The notes beneath the pieces are model-generated. The model worked only from the letters and a program-made list of their open reading frames with translations. It did not search any database and was not told where the DNA came from. A stretch of 64,000 nt of DNA from the NCBI GenBank assembly GCA_900095095.1, contig FMBT01000402.1, forward strand, positions 62,001 through 126,000, written 5' to 3'. The translations under genes were made by a program, and so were the position numbers. The DNA comes from Fragilariopsis cylindrus CCMP1102. Taxonomy: Eukaryota > Bacillariophyta > Bacillariophyceae > Bacillariales > Bacillariaceae. Numbering within the stretch: the first letter of the stretch is position 1; each line of letters begins with the position of its first letter. Positions 42,694 to 54,000 of this stretch are shown here, piece after piece.

Positions 42694-43795
42694 GTTTCGT
42701 GTACAATTTCGATATCATGTGATTCATTTTATTCTTTGTTTTCTTTGTCTGTACTACTCTGCTGGATGATCTTTTCTTTCTTAGGCATTTGAACACGTTT
42801 GTTAATGGATTGTCGGAGTATTTCTTTGTTTTCTTCTGTTTTGTGTTTATCCTTGACACAGTAGTCTTTGCTGGTTTGTTTGCAGTGAAGTGTTTCCAAA
42901 TTAGTTTGCTGTTTTCTTTAGCTAATTCTTTCACTCGTTTCATGCTATGATCTATTACTGGTTTCCATCTGTTGATCCATTTCTTCAGTTGTTGGTTTGT
43001 ATCATCAAGTCGCGTTTTGATTGTTTCATCGTATATCTTCAGTTCATCTTCCGGTAGAACCATCTCTCTCAGTGTATAGTAGTGAGTGACCTTTTTGATG
43101 AGGGAATCATATTCTGCTGCTATTCTGCCTCCTAACACTGGTTTGTTTCTATCGATGCATCTATCCATCCAGATTTCTTGTATTATGGGTATGATTGCTT
43201 GGAAGAAGGCATGGAACGCTTCTGTTTTATTCTTCCTCTTTTTTACCTTGGTATTCTTTGCTTCTTTTCGTTTCTTGTTCCTTTGTGCTCTTGCGTACGC
43301 TCTTGGATCCGACAGTTTCTTTCTGGTAATGAATGCTTTCTGTTGTATTTTCCATTGTTTTGAGAACTTTCCTCTGAGTAAATTATCCCAACCTATTACC
43401 ACCTGTTCATCAATAAGTAGTGTGTACCTTTTGAATGTTTGCTTTTTGTCCACGTCCTCTTGACCTCTGAGCCTTAGCATTGCAGTTGATACTGATTCTC
43501 CATTAAAGTATGTCATTAGTCCTTCCCTCAATATATCACAGAGTTTTGGGTCGACCGTGTTTCGTAATAGGTTGATTTGATTGATAACCTTCGTTCTTAG
43601 GCTTCTTCTATGTGCACATTGAAATATATGGTCGTCATCTTCTTTGTCCCATCCACATGATGCGCATTTCTTGTCATGGAAGTGATCCCTTTTGTGAACC
43701 CTTTCTCCTGTGGGTAGTTTCTTGATACAATATTTGTGCATCCACTGAATTCCTTTTGTGGAGGTCAGGAGAATAGCAAACTGATATGGAATCAT
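42694..43795 (-). pseudogene. Zinc-ribbon, RT-C-terminus-like ORF cut by element 2
   Basis: The open frame continues to 42647, but the last residues are read from the LTR of element 2. The own sequence stops at the GAAAC duplication (42698-42694). Near its N-terminus it has CASCGWDKEDDDHIFQCAH, a Cys/His ribbon of the type found after the reverse transcriptase of non-LTR elements (zf-RVT-like). A long basic, helical region follows (LLRGKFSKQWKIQQKAFITRKK, QAIIPIIQEIWMDRCIDRN). It begins abruptly at 43795 without an RT domain upstream, so it is probably a 5'-truncated non-LTR element. Its true C-terminus lies at 27125-27029. Family assignment is moderate; the interruption is clear. Confidence 0.6.
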
Positions 43796-44969
43796 TTTAT
43801 GGCAAACAAACCAGCAAAGACAAGAGTCTCAAGGAAAATGACAACAAGAAAACTCATGATGTAGAAGAGAATGGCACAAAAATAATCCATGGACAAATAA
43901 TATCTACAACCGACTGCAGAAGAAACAATTGTCAAGCAAAGTAAAAGAAGCAACGACAAGAAGATACAAAAAGACTCATCTAATAGTACAGATGTACACG
44001 GAATTAGGGGGAAAGTTGTCCACCAGTAGAGACACCTCAATATAGGAAGGTGGAGGAACAACTCATTAAGCATAGATTCAGAGATTTATCTATGTAAACA
44101 ATAAATTAATATATAATAATAGGAGGGCAGGCTGGCTGTTCACTCTTCAGTCTTTCTAAGATGGAGAGGAACAAAGGGATATTGGTCTCTGCTTCCACAT
44201 GTGGAATTCATGGCATAGCTAGTTCATCAGTAGATATTGTACAGTAGTAATGATCTCTGCTTCCACTTATTGTATTCATGCATTGGCAACACAACAATAC
44301 TAAATGAATCGAAGGAATCATCGAATCATTCATACAGTAATTTGTACAGTACTGTACATCATCATTGATATCCTTTTAGTATGACTTCTAATCTACAGTA
44401 TAATGTACAATGACTGGTATGGTATGGTCTATTGCAGTAAAAAGTACGAAAAGATGACGAATCGAGACTCGTCATCAGTATACATGACGACGGGTATTTA
44501 ACAATCCATGTTTTTGAAAGAAAATAATAATTAATATTCACGTTTGGGTCGAATGAATATGATGAGATTGTTAATTATAGCACTGAAGGAGTGTGAGTCA
44601 TTTTTTTTGCTAGGACCCTATATATTTTTGTTGTAGTACTAGTCGTAGTTTGTACTTCGCTCGTGAAAAAACAACGAAGTCGAATGAATAGTAAGTCTGA
44701 TTATTAATTGTAGCATTTAAATGTGTACTGAACGTGGTCGTCGTATATTTTGTTTTGTTACTATTAGTACTAGTTCGTCTGTGTGGTGTCGTCCAATCCC
44801 TATCGCGCTTCAATATGGCGCTTTCAAAACAAACCACATACATACAGTTCATTATGTTTACTCACAGTTCAACAATTGTTAATTCGCTTCCCTTTTTAAG
44901 AGGTTTTGTTTAATGTGTTCGGGAATTCGCAAAGCCACTTAATTAAGGCACTGCATTAAATTTTTTATA
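43796..44969. other. Intergenic; inverted fragment of the neighbouring ORF
   Basis: At 43798-43850 the plus strand reads ANKPAKTRVSRK, an inverted, diverged copy of the segment at about 42840-42895 of the adjacent minus-strand ORF. A diverged direct duplication around GTCGAATGAATA lies near 44549-44610 and 44680-44740. No intact gene is seen. Confidence 0.45.
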
Positions 44970-45325
44970 GCTACTTCCTCCAGCGAGCGCTAAACGCGCA
45001 GGGGGTTATCGGTTGAAAATTTGCACGTTATTAACACGCTATCACTCAAAAAACTAAATAATGCCCAAAAAATAACTAGCAGATACTAGTAAAACTATAT
45101 ATCATTCAACTGTGTGCAACTCTATCAATAAACAATATTTTTCAAAATTTGAAGACTCCATCTAGACTATTATTCTACACAGAACTCATATATCAACATC
45201 CATAAGGTTCTATATTTCCTGCTAAAATAGGCATCCTGATAGACTAAATTAGCATGTGTGAAATGCACGCAAAAATTAACAAGCGATAGCCCCCTGCGCG
45301 TTTAGCGCTCGCTGGAGGAAGTAGT
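44970..45325. mobile_element. MITE-like element with 35-bp perfect terminal inverted repeats
   Basis: CTACTTCCTCCAGCGAGCGC and the following 15 bases (44971-45005) are repeated exactly in inverse at 45290-45324. Similarity fades inward (TATCGSTTG and beyond). The 284 bp between are AT-rich and non-coding. TA flanks both sides if one outer base is counted in (44968-44969 and 45326-45327), suggesting TA-type insertion as in Tc1/mariner relatives; this is weak. No transposase is present, so it would be non-autonomous. Confidence 0.7.
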
Positions 45326-45811
45326 TAAACAAACACGAATGCATTAAAAAAAAAAAGACCATCCGAGAACGCCCAGGAAGAGCAACCGCCTTGCCTAATG
45401 CATTGTGTATGCAATAATGCAGTAATTGTTCACGCATTGAACATGCCATGTCACACTTCTGACGACCTGTCCCAATTCCTTTAAGTATTTCAGCTTACCG
45501 TAGCAATTTTAACGTAGTTCTGCTGTTTCAGTCAGTATGTGGTGTGCATAACAGCAAAACTAAAGAAAAACACGACTTTCAGAAAAGAGAATACTTGTAC
45601 TTACAGAATAATACAGAAGAAAGTGCTCGCATCTACAGTACATCTGCATCGACCAAAATACCTTAGTCAGTCAGCAGCAATACAACAATACAGTACAAGA
45701 ACCAAAGAAACATAAATAATAACCTTGAGTGTGCTGCACTATTCCTTCTCTCTTTCTTTCTTTCTTTCTTTCTTTCTTTTTCTCAACTAATCGCATATAT
45801 AAAAATCTAGA
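45326..45811. promoter_or_regulatory. Upstream region of the ABCG gene
   Basis: This contains an A run (45345-45356) and a TTTC/CTTT microsatellite (about 45750-45780) just before the start. No defined promoter motif is recognised. Confidence 0.35.
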
Positions 45812-48800
45812 ATGGAAACAGAAACAACAACTGGAATTATTATGGCACCGTTACCTAACGATCAGCAATATAGTGTTACCGGTAGTAGCGGATCATTCAA
45901 GATGACAGACGGTAATAACGCTGACTTCACCGTCGGCATCAACGATGGCAACACTACGGCTACTACTTTGAGTGGTAGTAGCGGATCATTCAATATGACT
46001 ACCAAACGCACTACGGCTACTACGGCTACTACTGCTCCTACTACTACTACTACTACTACTACTACTCCAAGTACAAATACAAATACAGTTAATACTGGAT
46101 TATATTTAAGATGGTCACGTATCATCAAAACTGTGACAATCAAAGCAGATAATTCTGGTTTATTAAGAGGATCAATTGCTGCACCAACGAAAGAATCCAA
46201 TGAATCATTTATTCGTCGTAGAACAAATTCTAAGAAGAATGGTACAAGCAAAAAAGAAGAAAAGAAAAATATTTTAAAAGAAGTATCAGGTTATGCAGCA
46301 CCAGGTGAAATTGTTGCAATGATGGGGTAAGTTTTCTACAGGACTAATACGATTGTGTTCGCGTGTTGTGGGATTGTGGGATGCATGCATGCATGCATGC
46401 GTCTGTATGTCTTTGGATGGGATATCCATGCGATCGGATGGTAGAATGAAAAGACGAAGTCAAACCGAGGTAGGGAAGGGTGCTGCTGCGTTATGTTCCC
46501 CGGTGACGTGACGTGACGGGACACGGAGAAAACATAAATGCCAGACCAGCAGAGAATCGTACCCTTGTAGGGTAGTTGTTCTGAATAAGGCAGCAGCCCA
46601 GTCCTGATTGATGATTGATTCCTTGCTTAAAGGATGCATCTGTTCAACTTGGTTTTATCACCACTATGTTTCCGACGGTGTGTTGTTACAATCGCTATTT
46701 TTACAATGCTTCAACATTTGACCTTCTATCACGTTGGAGACACTTCCGGTGTATTATCTGGAATGGAATGGAATGAATTGAATTGAATTAACGCCAGAAT
46801 CAACATCAACGCCATCGCGAAAAAGACGACGCCCCCCCTCCCCCCCTCCAGACACATCACCATTCGTTCGGATAGATAGATATCATCTGCCTTGTCGCAA
46901 CTTTATTTTTCTCTAACTCTCCTTCTTTTTTTTCTCTCAACCATCTTCAACACTATCATACTCACAATCACAATCATTTATCAATACTTCAATTATAGTC
47001 CATCTGGATCTGGTAAAACAAGTCTACTAAATTGTTTAAGTGGTCGGAATCCATATAATTCTGGTATTGTTAGTGTGAATGGTCGTCCATTAGGTTCTGG
47101 TGAACAAAATGGATCAGGATCTGATATGAAACGTTTAATGTCAAGAATTGCATATGTGAAACAAGATGATATATTCTTTGAACATTTAACTGTTAGAGAT
47201 CAATTAGGATATACTGCATTGTTAAGATTACCACAACTATGGACACATACAAGAAAAATGAATGAAGTTAATCGTATTATTCGATTATTACGATTAACAA
47301 AAGTTGCTGATTCTAAAATACAAATGTTATCTGGTGGTGAAAAGAAACGTGTTAATATTGGTACAGAATTGTTAACTGATCCTGCTGTATTGCTATTAGA
47401 TGAACCAACATCTGGATTGGATTCAACATCAGCTGTTGCATTAATACAAATGTTATCTAAATTAGCAAGAAATTCGAACAAAACAATTATTACATCTATA
47501 CATCAACCAAGTTCCGCATTATTTTTTGGTTTTGATAGATTGATTATGTTAGCAGAAGGCCATGTTGTATATTTTGGTCAACCACAACAATCATTATTAT
47601 ACTTAAAAGAACATGGATTAGATTGTCCACTTGGTTATAATGGTGCTGATCATTGGATGGACTTGTTGGTACAAGATTCTGCTATTGAAGATGATGAAGA
47701 CGATGATATCATTGAAGACGGCGATGTAGAGAATACTACTTCCGCTGTTGCAGTCACAACAACGGCTGTATCATCATCAGATGGAACAGGATCAGGAACA
47801 AACACTGATGATGATGATAAGGATGAATATGGTATTCCAATCGTACAACAGCAACAACAACAACGTAGTAGCAAGAGTACTACTAGCAAGAGTAGTGCTG
47901 TTGGAAAGATGAGAGGTGAACGTAATCAAGCAACAAGTATGACAACAAGACAACGATTAATTAATGCTTGGGATAAAGAAGCCGTGGCTGAACAAATGGA
48001 TGCACATGTTCAAATGGATAATACTAAACGTATGTCATCATTATTATTTGATGCTAGTGGTGGTTCCTCTATGATGATTGCAAATTCTTCTTCTTCTAAC
48101 AACAACAACAACAAGAATAAAGAACCATCCAAATATGCTACAAGTTGGGGATTGCAATATCGTACATTAGTACATCGGTCATTAAAAAATTCCAGATCAG
48201 CAATATTTACACCAATTAATGTCATTAAAAGTTGTGCATTAGGTATTATAAGTGGATTGCTTTGGTATCAAATGGATTATACAGAATCAAGAGTATTTGA
48301 TCGATCATCCTATTTCTTTTTTACCATGACATTTTGGGTATTTGATGCCATGTTTCAATCATTTATGGCATTCCCATCCGAACGAACTGTTATATTAAAA
48401 GAACGTGCCTCTGGTAGTTATAGATTATCTGCATACTTTATGGGTAAAACCACCTCTGAAATGCCAGCACGACTTGTATTACCATTAATATATATGGTCA
48501 TCAGCTTTTGGATGGCATCAATTAGTACATCATTTTCTATGTTTGTTGCAACAACATTTATATCATTATTAAGTGTTATGGCAGGTGAGGCAATTGGTCT
48601 ATTAGTTGGTGCAACAATCTACGATACGGAAAAGGGTATGACATTTATGACAGTGATATCCTTATTTTTAGCATTGGTTGGTGGTTTCTTTGTGGAAAAT
48701 GTACCATCATTTTTAGTATGGACCAAATATTTATCACCATTTAAATATTCCTTTGATGCGAGTCTTCAATTAGTCTTCGACAAACCGGTACCGTGTGATG

Positions 48801-48988
48801 GAAGTGGTGCATTAGAAGCATTATGTGGTGGTTCCTCCACTGGATACGCGCAACCAGAACAGGTGATACAATATTTAGGTGTACAAGGTAGTGTTGGATT
48901 TAATGTTGGTATATTAATTGCTATTGGTTTAGTACCACGGTATTTAGCCTATTTAGCATTACGAGCAAAAAAGGAAGGTGATCGGTAA
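45812..48988 (+). CDS. ABCG half-transporter (White/WBC type), one intron
   Basis: Exon 1 is 45812-46326 and exon 2 is 46999-48988, giving 834 residues. The intron (672 bp, GTAAGT donor, ATTATAG acceptor) splits the first Gly codon of Walker A. Spliced, this reads GPSGSGKT (172-179). A Thr-rich N-terminal tail precedes the ATPase. The signature LSGGEKKRV lies near 282 and Walker B LLLDEPTSGLDS near 303-314 (Asp306, Glu307). A low-complexity acidic and Gln-rich linker follows, then an ABC2-type membrane domain of about six helices in the last 270 residues. ATPase before membrane domain marks the G subfamily of half-transporters, which dimerise and export lipids, sterols or other hydrophobic compounds. 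The substrate is unknown. The ATG at 46892 lies inside the intron and is not the start. Confidence 0.9.
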
Positions 48989-49330
48989 AAGACAAGACAA
49001 TTAAGACAATTGTACACTAAGAAAGGAACAAAATAAATCATATTATTAAATAACATTTTACTAAAAATACTAAATGTTTCACCAGCATTATCCATGCATA
49101 TAATATGCTTCTCCCCCCCCTTCGTATCTCAAATCACGAAAGTATAAACGTATTATTGTAATATCTATCTATCTAGCAAAAGGTACTATGGTGTATAGAC
49201 GCATGTATGTATGTATGTATGTATAAAAAAAAGTTACTACTATATTATAAAAGATTATAATTGTACATTATTGTATATGTTGACATCCATGCATGATGAT
49301 TCGATTGATTCGATTCGATTCATTCCATTT
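48989..49330. other. Intergenic between convergent genes
   Basis: This holds the 3' UTRs of the ABCG gene and of the minus-strand gene. It includes TATGTATGTATGTATGTAT (about 49203-49223) and ATTCGATTCGATTCATTC near 49308. No gene is seen. Confidence 0.45.
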
Positions 49331-49780
49331 TTATTCTTGAATTATGATTGCTAAATCAGTCCAAGAGAAATTGACCACTTCTGGTTGGACAGTAGATGGT
49401 GGATGGATAATCATTATTTGAGAAGATTGAGATTTTGGTGATGGTCGTTCCCGCGTTATTTCACTGTTGTGTTTTAAATTGAGATATCTATGTGGTCTTA
49501 AAATCCACCGGGTCTCCGCCATGGTATTAGTAGTAGTACTGTTATTATCAATGTCAACGACGATATCAACGTCGTGCCGCCTTTTTTTATTAGAGGATGG
49601 TGAATAAGCGTTATCTTGTACTACAATTGCTAAATCTGTCCATGAAAAGGTTCCGAGTAGCATCGCAGATGATCGTCGACGGATTCCTATTACCGCATGA
49701 CCAGGAGTAGTAGAGACGGTAGAGATTTCTTCTGGCATCATCGTCGAATCAGTGGAGTTGGATGAAGTAGTAATGATCAT
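49331..49780 (-). CDS. Small protein with duplicated FSWTDLAI motif
   Basis: This 149-residue single exon is of unknown family. Its notable feature is a 12-residue motif occurring twice with conservative changes: FSWTDLAIVVQD at 45-56 and FSWTDLAIIIQE at 138-149, the last residues of the protein. The region between is polar, with a basic cluster (KKRRHD) and a Ser/Pro-rich part. There is no signal peptide or membrane span. The repeat of an amphipathic, Trp-containing motif suggests a short binding motif or a domain swap, but this is inference. It converges with the ABCG gene. Confidence 0.55.
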   Translation of the reverse strand: MIITTSSNSTDSTMMPEEISTVSTTPGHAVIGIRRRSSAMLLGTFSWTDLAIVVQDNAYSPSSNKKRRHDVDIVVDIDNNSTTTNTMAETRWILRPHRYLNLKHNSEITRERPSPKSQSSQIMIIHPPSTVQPEVVNFSWTDLAIIIQE

Positions 49781-51059
49781 ATTTATTTATTCTAGCGCTA
49801 TTTTTTCTGGACTTGAATTAGATTTGCTTTTGAGGGTTTTATTTGTTTGTATGTTTGTGATTGTTAGTTTAGATTATCTTATTTTATGGGAACAGAACAT
49901 ATTAAAATGTAGTAAGCGTCGAACAGTACTGCTTATTCTCTATTTGTTCTAAGAATGACACTGTATCAGCAGGTTCGCGGATAAGGGGACCAGGTGTATG
50001 AATGAACGTCACAATTAATATAATTGATTCATTCATTCGTTCGTGTTGTTCTAAAATTTTCATTCGTTCGCAGGCAGTTGCAGGTGATTTTCATTCGTTC
50101 GCTTCACTCACACATGGGGCGGCGAAGAGCGAGTGTCAGTTGTGCTGTTAGCCCCTCGTCATCGTGTATGAGTGTAACAATCATACCTTGTATGCTGATG
50201 CTAGGAGTCCAGCTCACATAAAAATCTGGACTAGTATCCGCTATTGGATCTTATATAGTTCTTAAGACGATTTGAGTCCTACGATGAATGAATCGTTCAT
50301 CGATTGAGTTGTTACAGCTCGCTCATGCATATTTTCAAGCTGTAAGAAGGAATTGATGACTCACTCACGATTCCTTCGATTTGATTCAAAGCTCGGCATT
50401 TCGATTTCTCGGCGAAATGACAAGCAGGAGACGTTTAAAAACAATGCGAATTTGACTTCTTTGCTTGATTTTCGATTTTTTTTTTCAAATCCAGGATGTT
50501 CCAAGAGGCATATGAAAATTGCCTAGGCAACTTCAACCCGAAGCTAAATAATAATCAAAAGAGATACTGTAGATGCATTACTATATACTATATACTGTAT
50601 ATTGTATGACGACAACAAAACGACGACGACAAGATCGACTAGAGGATTAAGAGAAACGTAAGGTAACGCAGCGACAGAGAAATAAAAAATAACACAGCGT
50701 TAGTTGTAGGTGCAGTACGTGGTATCTCTTATATATATATATCGAGTACAGTAACGTACATTAGCATACATTGGGGCGAAGAACATAAACAAAAGCAATT
50801 TTAAATCATAAATAATAAAGAAGGAAGGTTATTTATTACACGATACGCAACAAAGAATATAAGGAGCCCGATCGACGAAAAGAAAAGTGTTGGTTGACGA
50901 TAACGAACAATTAATTACTTGCTCGTTCCCCGCAGAAGTGTAGACGCAATCAATTAGTATTTTGAGAGTATTATATTGGGCAAGATAGGATATCAACTAT
51001 ACTATTATTCTGCGATAGCCTAGTCCTTCACTGCAGTTATTACCAGTAATACTAATATA
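49781..51059. other. Long intergenic region
   Basis: No gene is supported. Repeated TTCATTCGTTCG motifs lie at about 50028-50105. A T run lies near 50476-50486. ATATACTATATACTGTATATTGTAT near 50582-50607 can fold back. The last few hundred bases are presumably the promoter of the reductase-glutaredoxin gene. Confidence 0.4.
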
Positions 51060-54000
51060 ATGGCGCCGTTTTCTACAACACCGCCGTCATCGTCGTCATC
51101 CTCAAATAATAATGGAGCAGCTACTGTCTATCGACGAAAAATGAACTCGTCATTATCGTCGTCATCGTGTAATAATTGGAGAAGTGATACAGCTGATTTA
51201 CCCATGTATTATAATAATAATAACCATAGTAATCATAATCGTGATAAAAATGGAAATCGATCATCATCGCCATCATCGTTGTCATCGTCGAAGACTCGTT
51301 CCATCGTTGGAGTAATAACATTTACCTTCTGTATTGCTATAATAGTCGTACTGGGTATTAATAAAGAAATAGATATAAAAATAGCAGCAATCATGGATCC
51401 TCCACCGCCAAGATTACAATTATATGAGCAACAAAATAATCGACAAAGACGAGTAGATCAACAGCAGAAGAAGGAAGATGTAGAAAATGAACAGCAGCAG
51501 AAACAACACCAAAAACATCGACAAAGACGAGATGAACAGCAGCAGAAGAAGGAAGATGTAGAAAAAGAACAGCAGAAAAACCACGTTATTGAAGCAGAAG
51601 AAAATGAAAATGAAAATGAAAATAATGTTCCATCAACAACCATAAGACAAGATCTTCAACCTATAATGGTAGATCATACTACTGTCAAAAAGATGGACAA
51701 CGTAGAAGAAAAGATTGTGCTTGCTGATGCAAAACAACAACTTTCATCATCATCTTCCACTCCTGATAATAGTATTATTTATTATGATATTGTGATTGCT
51801 GGTGCTGGTCCATCTGGATTAACTGCTGCATTATTTGCATCACGTGCTGGTTTGAATGTATATGTATTAGGATCAAGTGCCACTGGTTTATTAAGTCAAA
51901 CAAAACATCTGGATAATTTTCCATCATTTACTGGTAATAGTGGTGTTAGTAGTGGTAGTGATACGAGTAGTGATAAAAGTGCTGGTAGTGGTACAGGACC
52001 TGGTTGGTTAAAAGCAACATATAAACAAGCCAAATTTTGGGGTACAAAATTTGGTCCATCCGGTTTATTAATATCATCAATAGAAAGACGACTTCAGCAA
52101 GAAGAAGCAGAAGGCAAGAAAAATAACGATTATTATTTTGCATTAAAGACTGATGGGTCATCATCTGAAAATGATAATGATAATACTATACGTTCCTATT
52201 CTGTGATTGTTGCATCAGGTGCAAATCCACGTAAATTAAATTTACCAGGTGAAGATAAATTATGGGGTGTATCATTACATAATTGTGCAATATGTGATGG
52301 ACATATATATCAAGCTGGGGGAGGTTTCGATGATGAAGAACCTATTGAAACAACGGTTTTAGTTGTGGGTGGTGGTGATGCTGCATTAGATGCTGCATTA
52401 TTGTTGTCACGATATGCCACAAAAGTTATCTTAGTACATCGACGGAATGAATTTACAAAAGCACATAATATCAATAGTTTAAATTTAATAAAATCATCGT
52501 CCAAAATTGAAATTATGACACCCTATACAGTCAATGAATGGATAACACAAAAAGATGATCCAAGTCAATTAACAGGTGTTAAATTATTGCATAATAAAGA
52601 AAAAGAAAAAGAAGAAATCGTGCTTAAAATTGATGGTGCATTTGTTATGATTGGTGCAACACCTAATACAGATTGGATTAATACCAAACAAACTTCTACA
52701 ACAAATAATTATAATTTAGGACTAGATTTAGATGATGAAGGATTGATAAAAACATCCATCCAACTTTCGCAAGGTATGGGTGCTGATGGTATAACATCCA
52801 CAAATATACCTGGTTTATTTGCAGCAGGTGAAGTTACTGATAATATATATAAACAAGCAATAACTGCTGCATCTGCTGGTGCACAGGCAGCAATTGATGC
52901 GGAACGATGGTTGCGTGAACACCGACCTCCGTCATCACAATCAAAATCACAATTACAACCGAAACAGCAGCAGCAGCAGCAACAGAGGATAACAACAAAA
53001 ACCAAAAGTTATACTGCTGATGCTGATGCCGAAGTAGTTGCGGCTGCTTCTATTGTTGTCGACGAAAAGAAGAAGGACGACATAAAGATAAACATTAAGA
53101 AAAACGATGAGAACGATGATGATGATAATTGTGATTTGACATTACAAGATTGTATCAATACAATTATTCATAAGTATCCTGTTGTTGTATTTTCAAAACC
53201 ATCGTGTCCATATTGTCATAAAGCATTAGAGGCATTATCATTAGCAGGTATTCCTCAGGACGGCGAGAAATCAGAGCATAATGATGCTATGTTACATGTT
53301 ATTGATTTGTCGCAACATTCAAATACACAAGAAATACAAAAAACTCTTAAAACAATGACAGGACGTAGAACTGTACCTAATGTATTTGTTGGTGGTACAA
53401 GTATTGGTGGTGGTGATGAAACATCTAAATTTCAAAAGAATGGACAATTAGTGCCGTTATTAGAAAAAGCCGGTGCATTTATCAAAAAGAATATTGAGAA
53501 TGATAATGATACTGACACGTCTTCTTCTTTGATGAAGAACAAGTCATCGTCGTCGTCAGATATAATAATAAAAGATGGAATTGAGAAAGTAGAAGAGAAA
53601 ACCAACACATCTATTGATCGGAAGACTGTTGATAAGGTTGCGCACGCAACCAATGACTTCGGTGGTGAATCATGTGATCTTGCATACGAGGAATGTTTCT
53701 TAGAAATTATCGATAAGTATTCCGTAGTAATGTTTTCTTTGTCGTGGTGTCCAGAATGTAAACGAATGTTAGAATTATTGAATAGAATTGGAGTTGATAC
53801 AACCAATAATCAAGTACATATAATTGATTTAGATGATTTTAAACCAATAGCTGCAACAATACGACAACATATGAAAAAATTAACAGAACGACGTTCCGTA
53901 CCAAATTTATTTATTGATAGTGAATTTATTGGTGGTTTCTCACAAACAAATGAAATGCATGAACAAGGTCAACTTATTCCTAAATTTATCAATGCAGAGA

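Noticed and set aside
46892-46998. ATG at 46892 as start of the ABC transporter
   Set aside because: It lies inside the intron. Splicing 46326 to 46999 gives an intact Walker A and the family N-terminal region.
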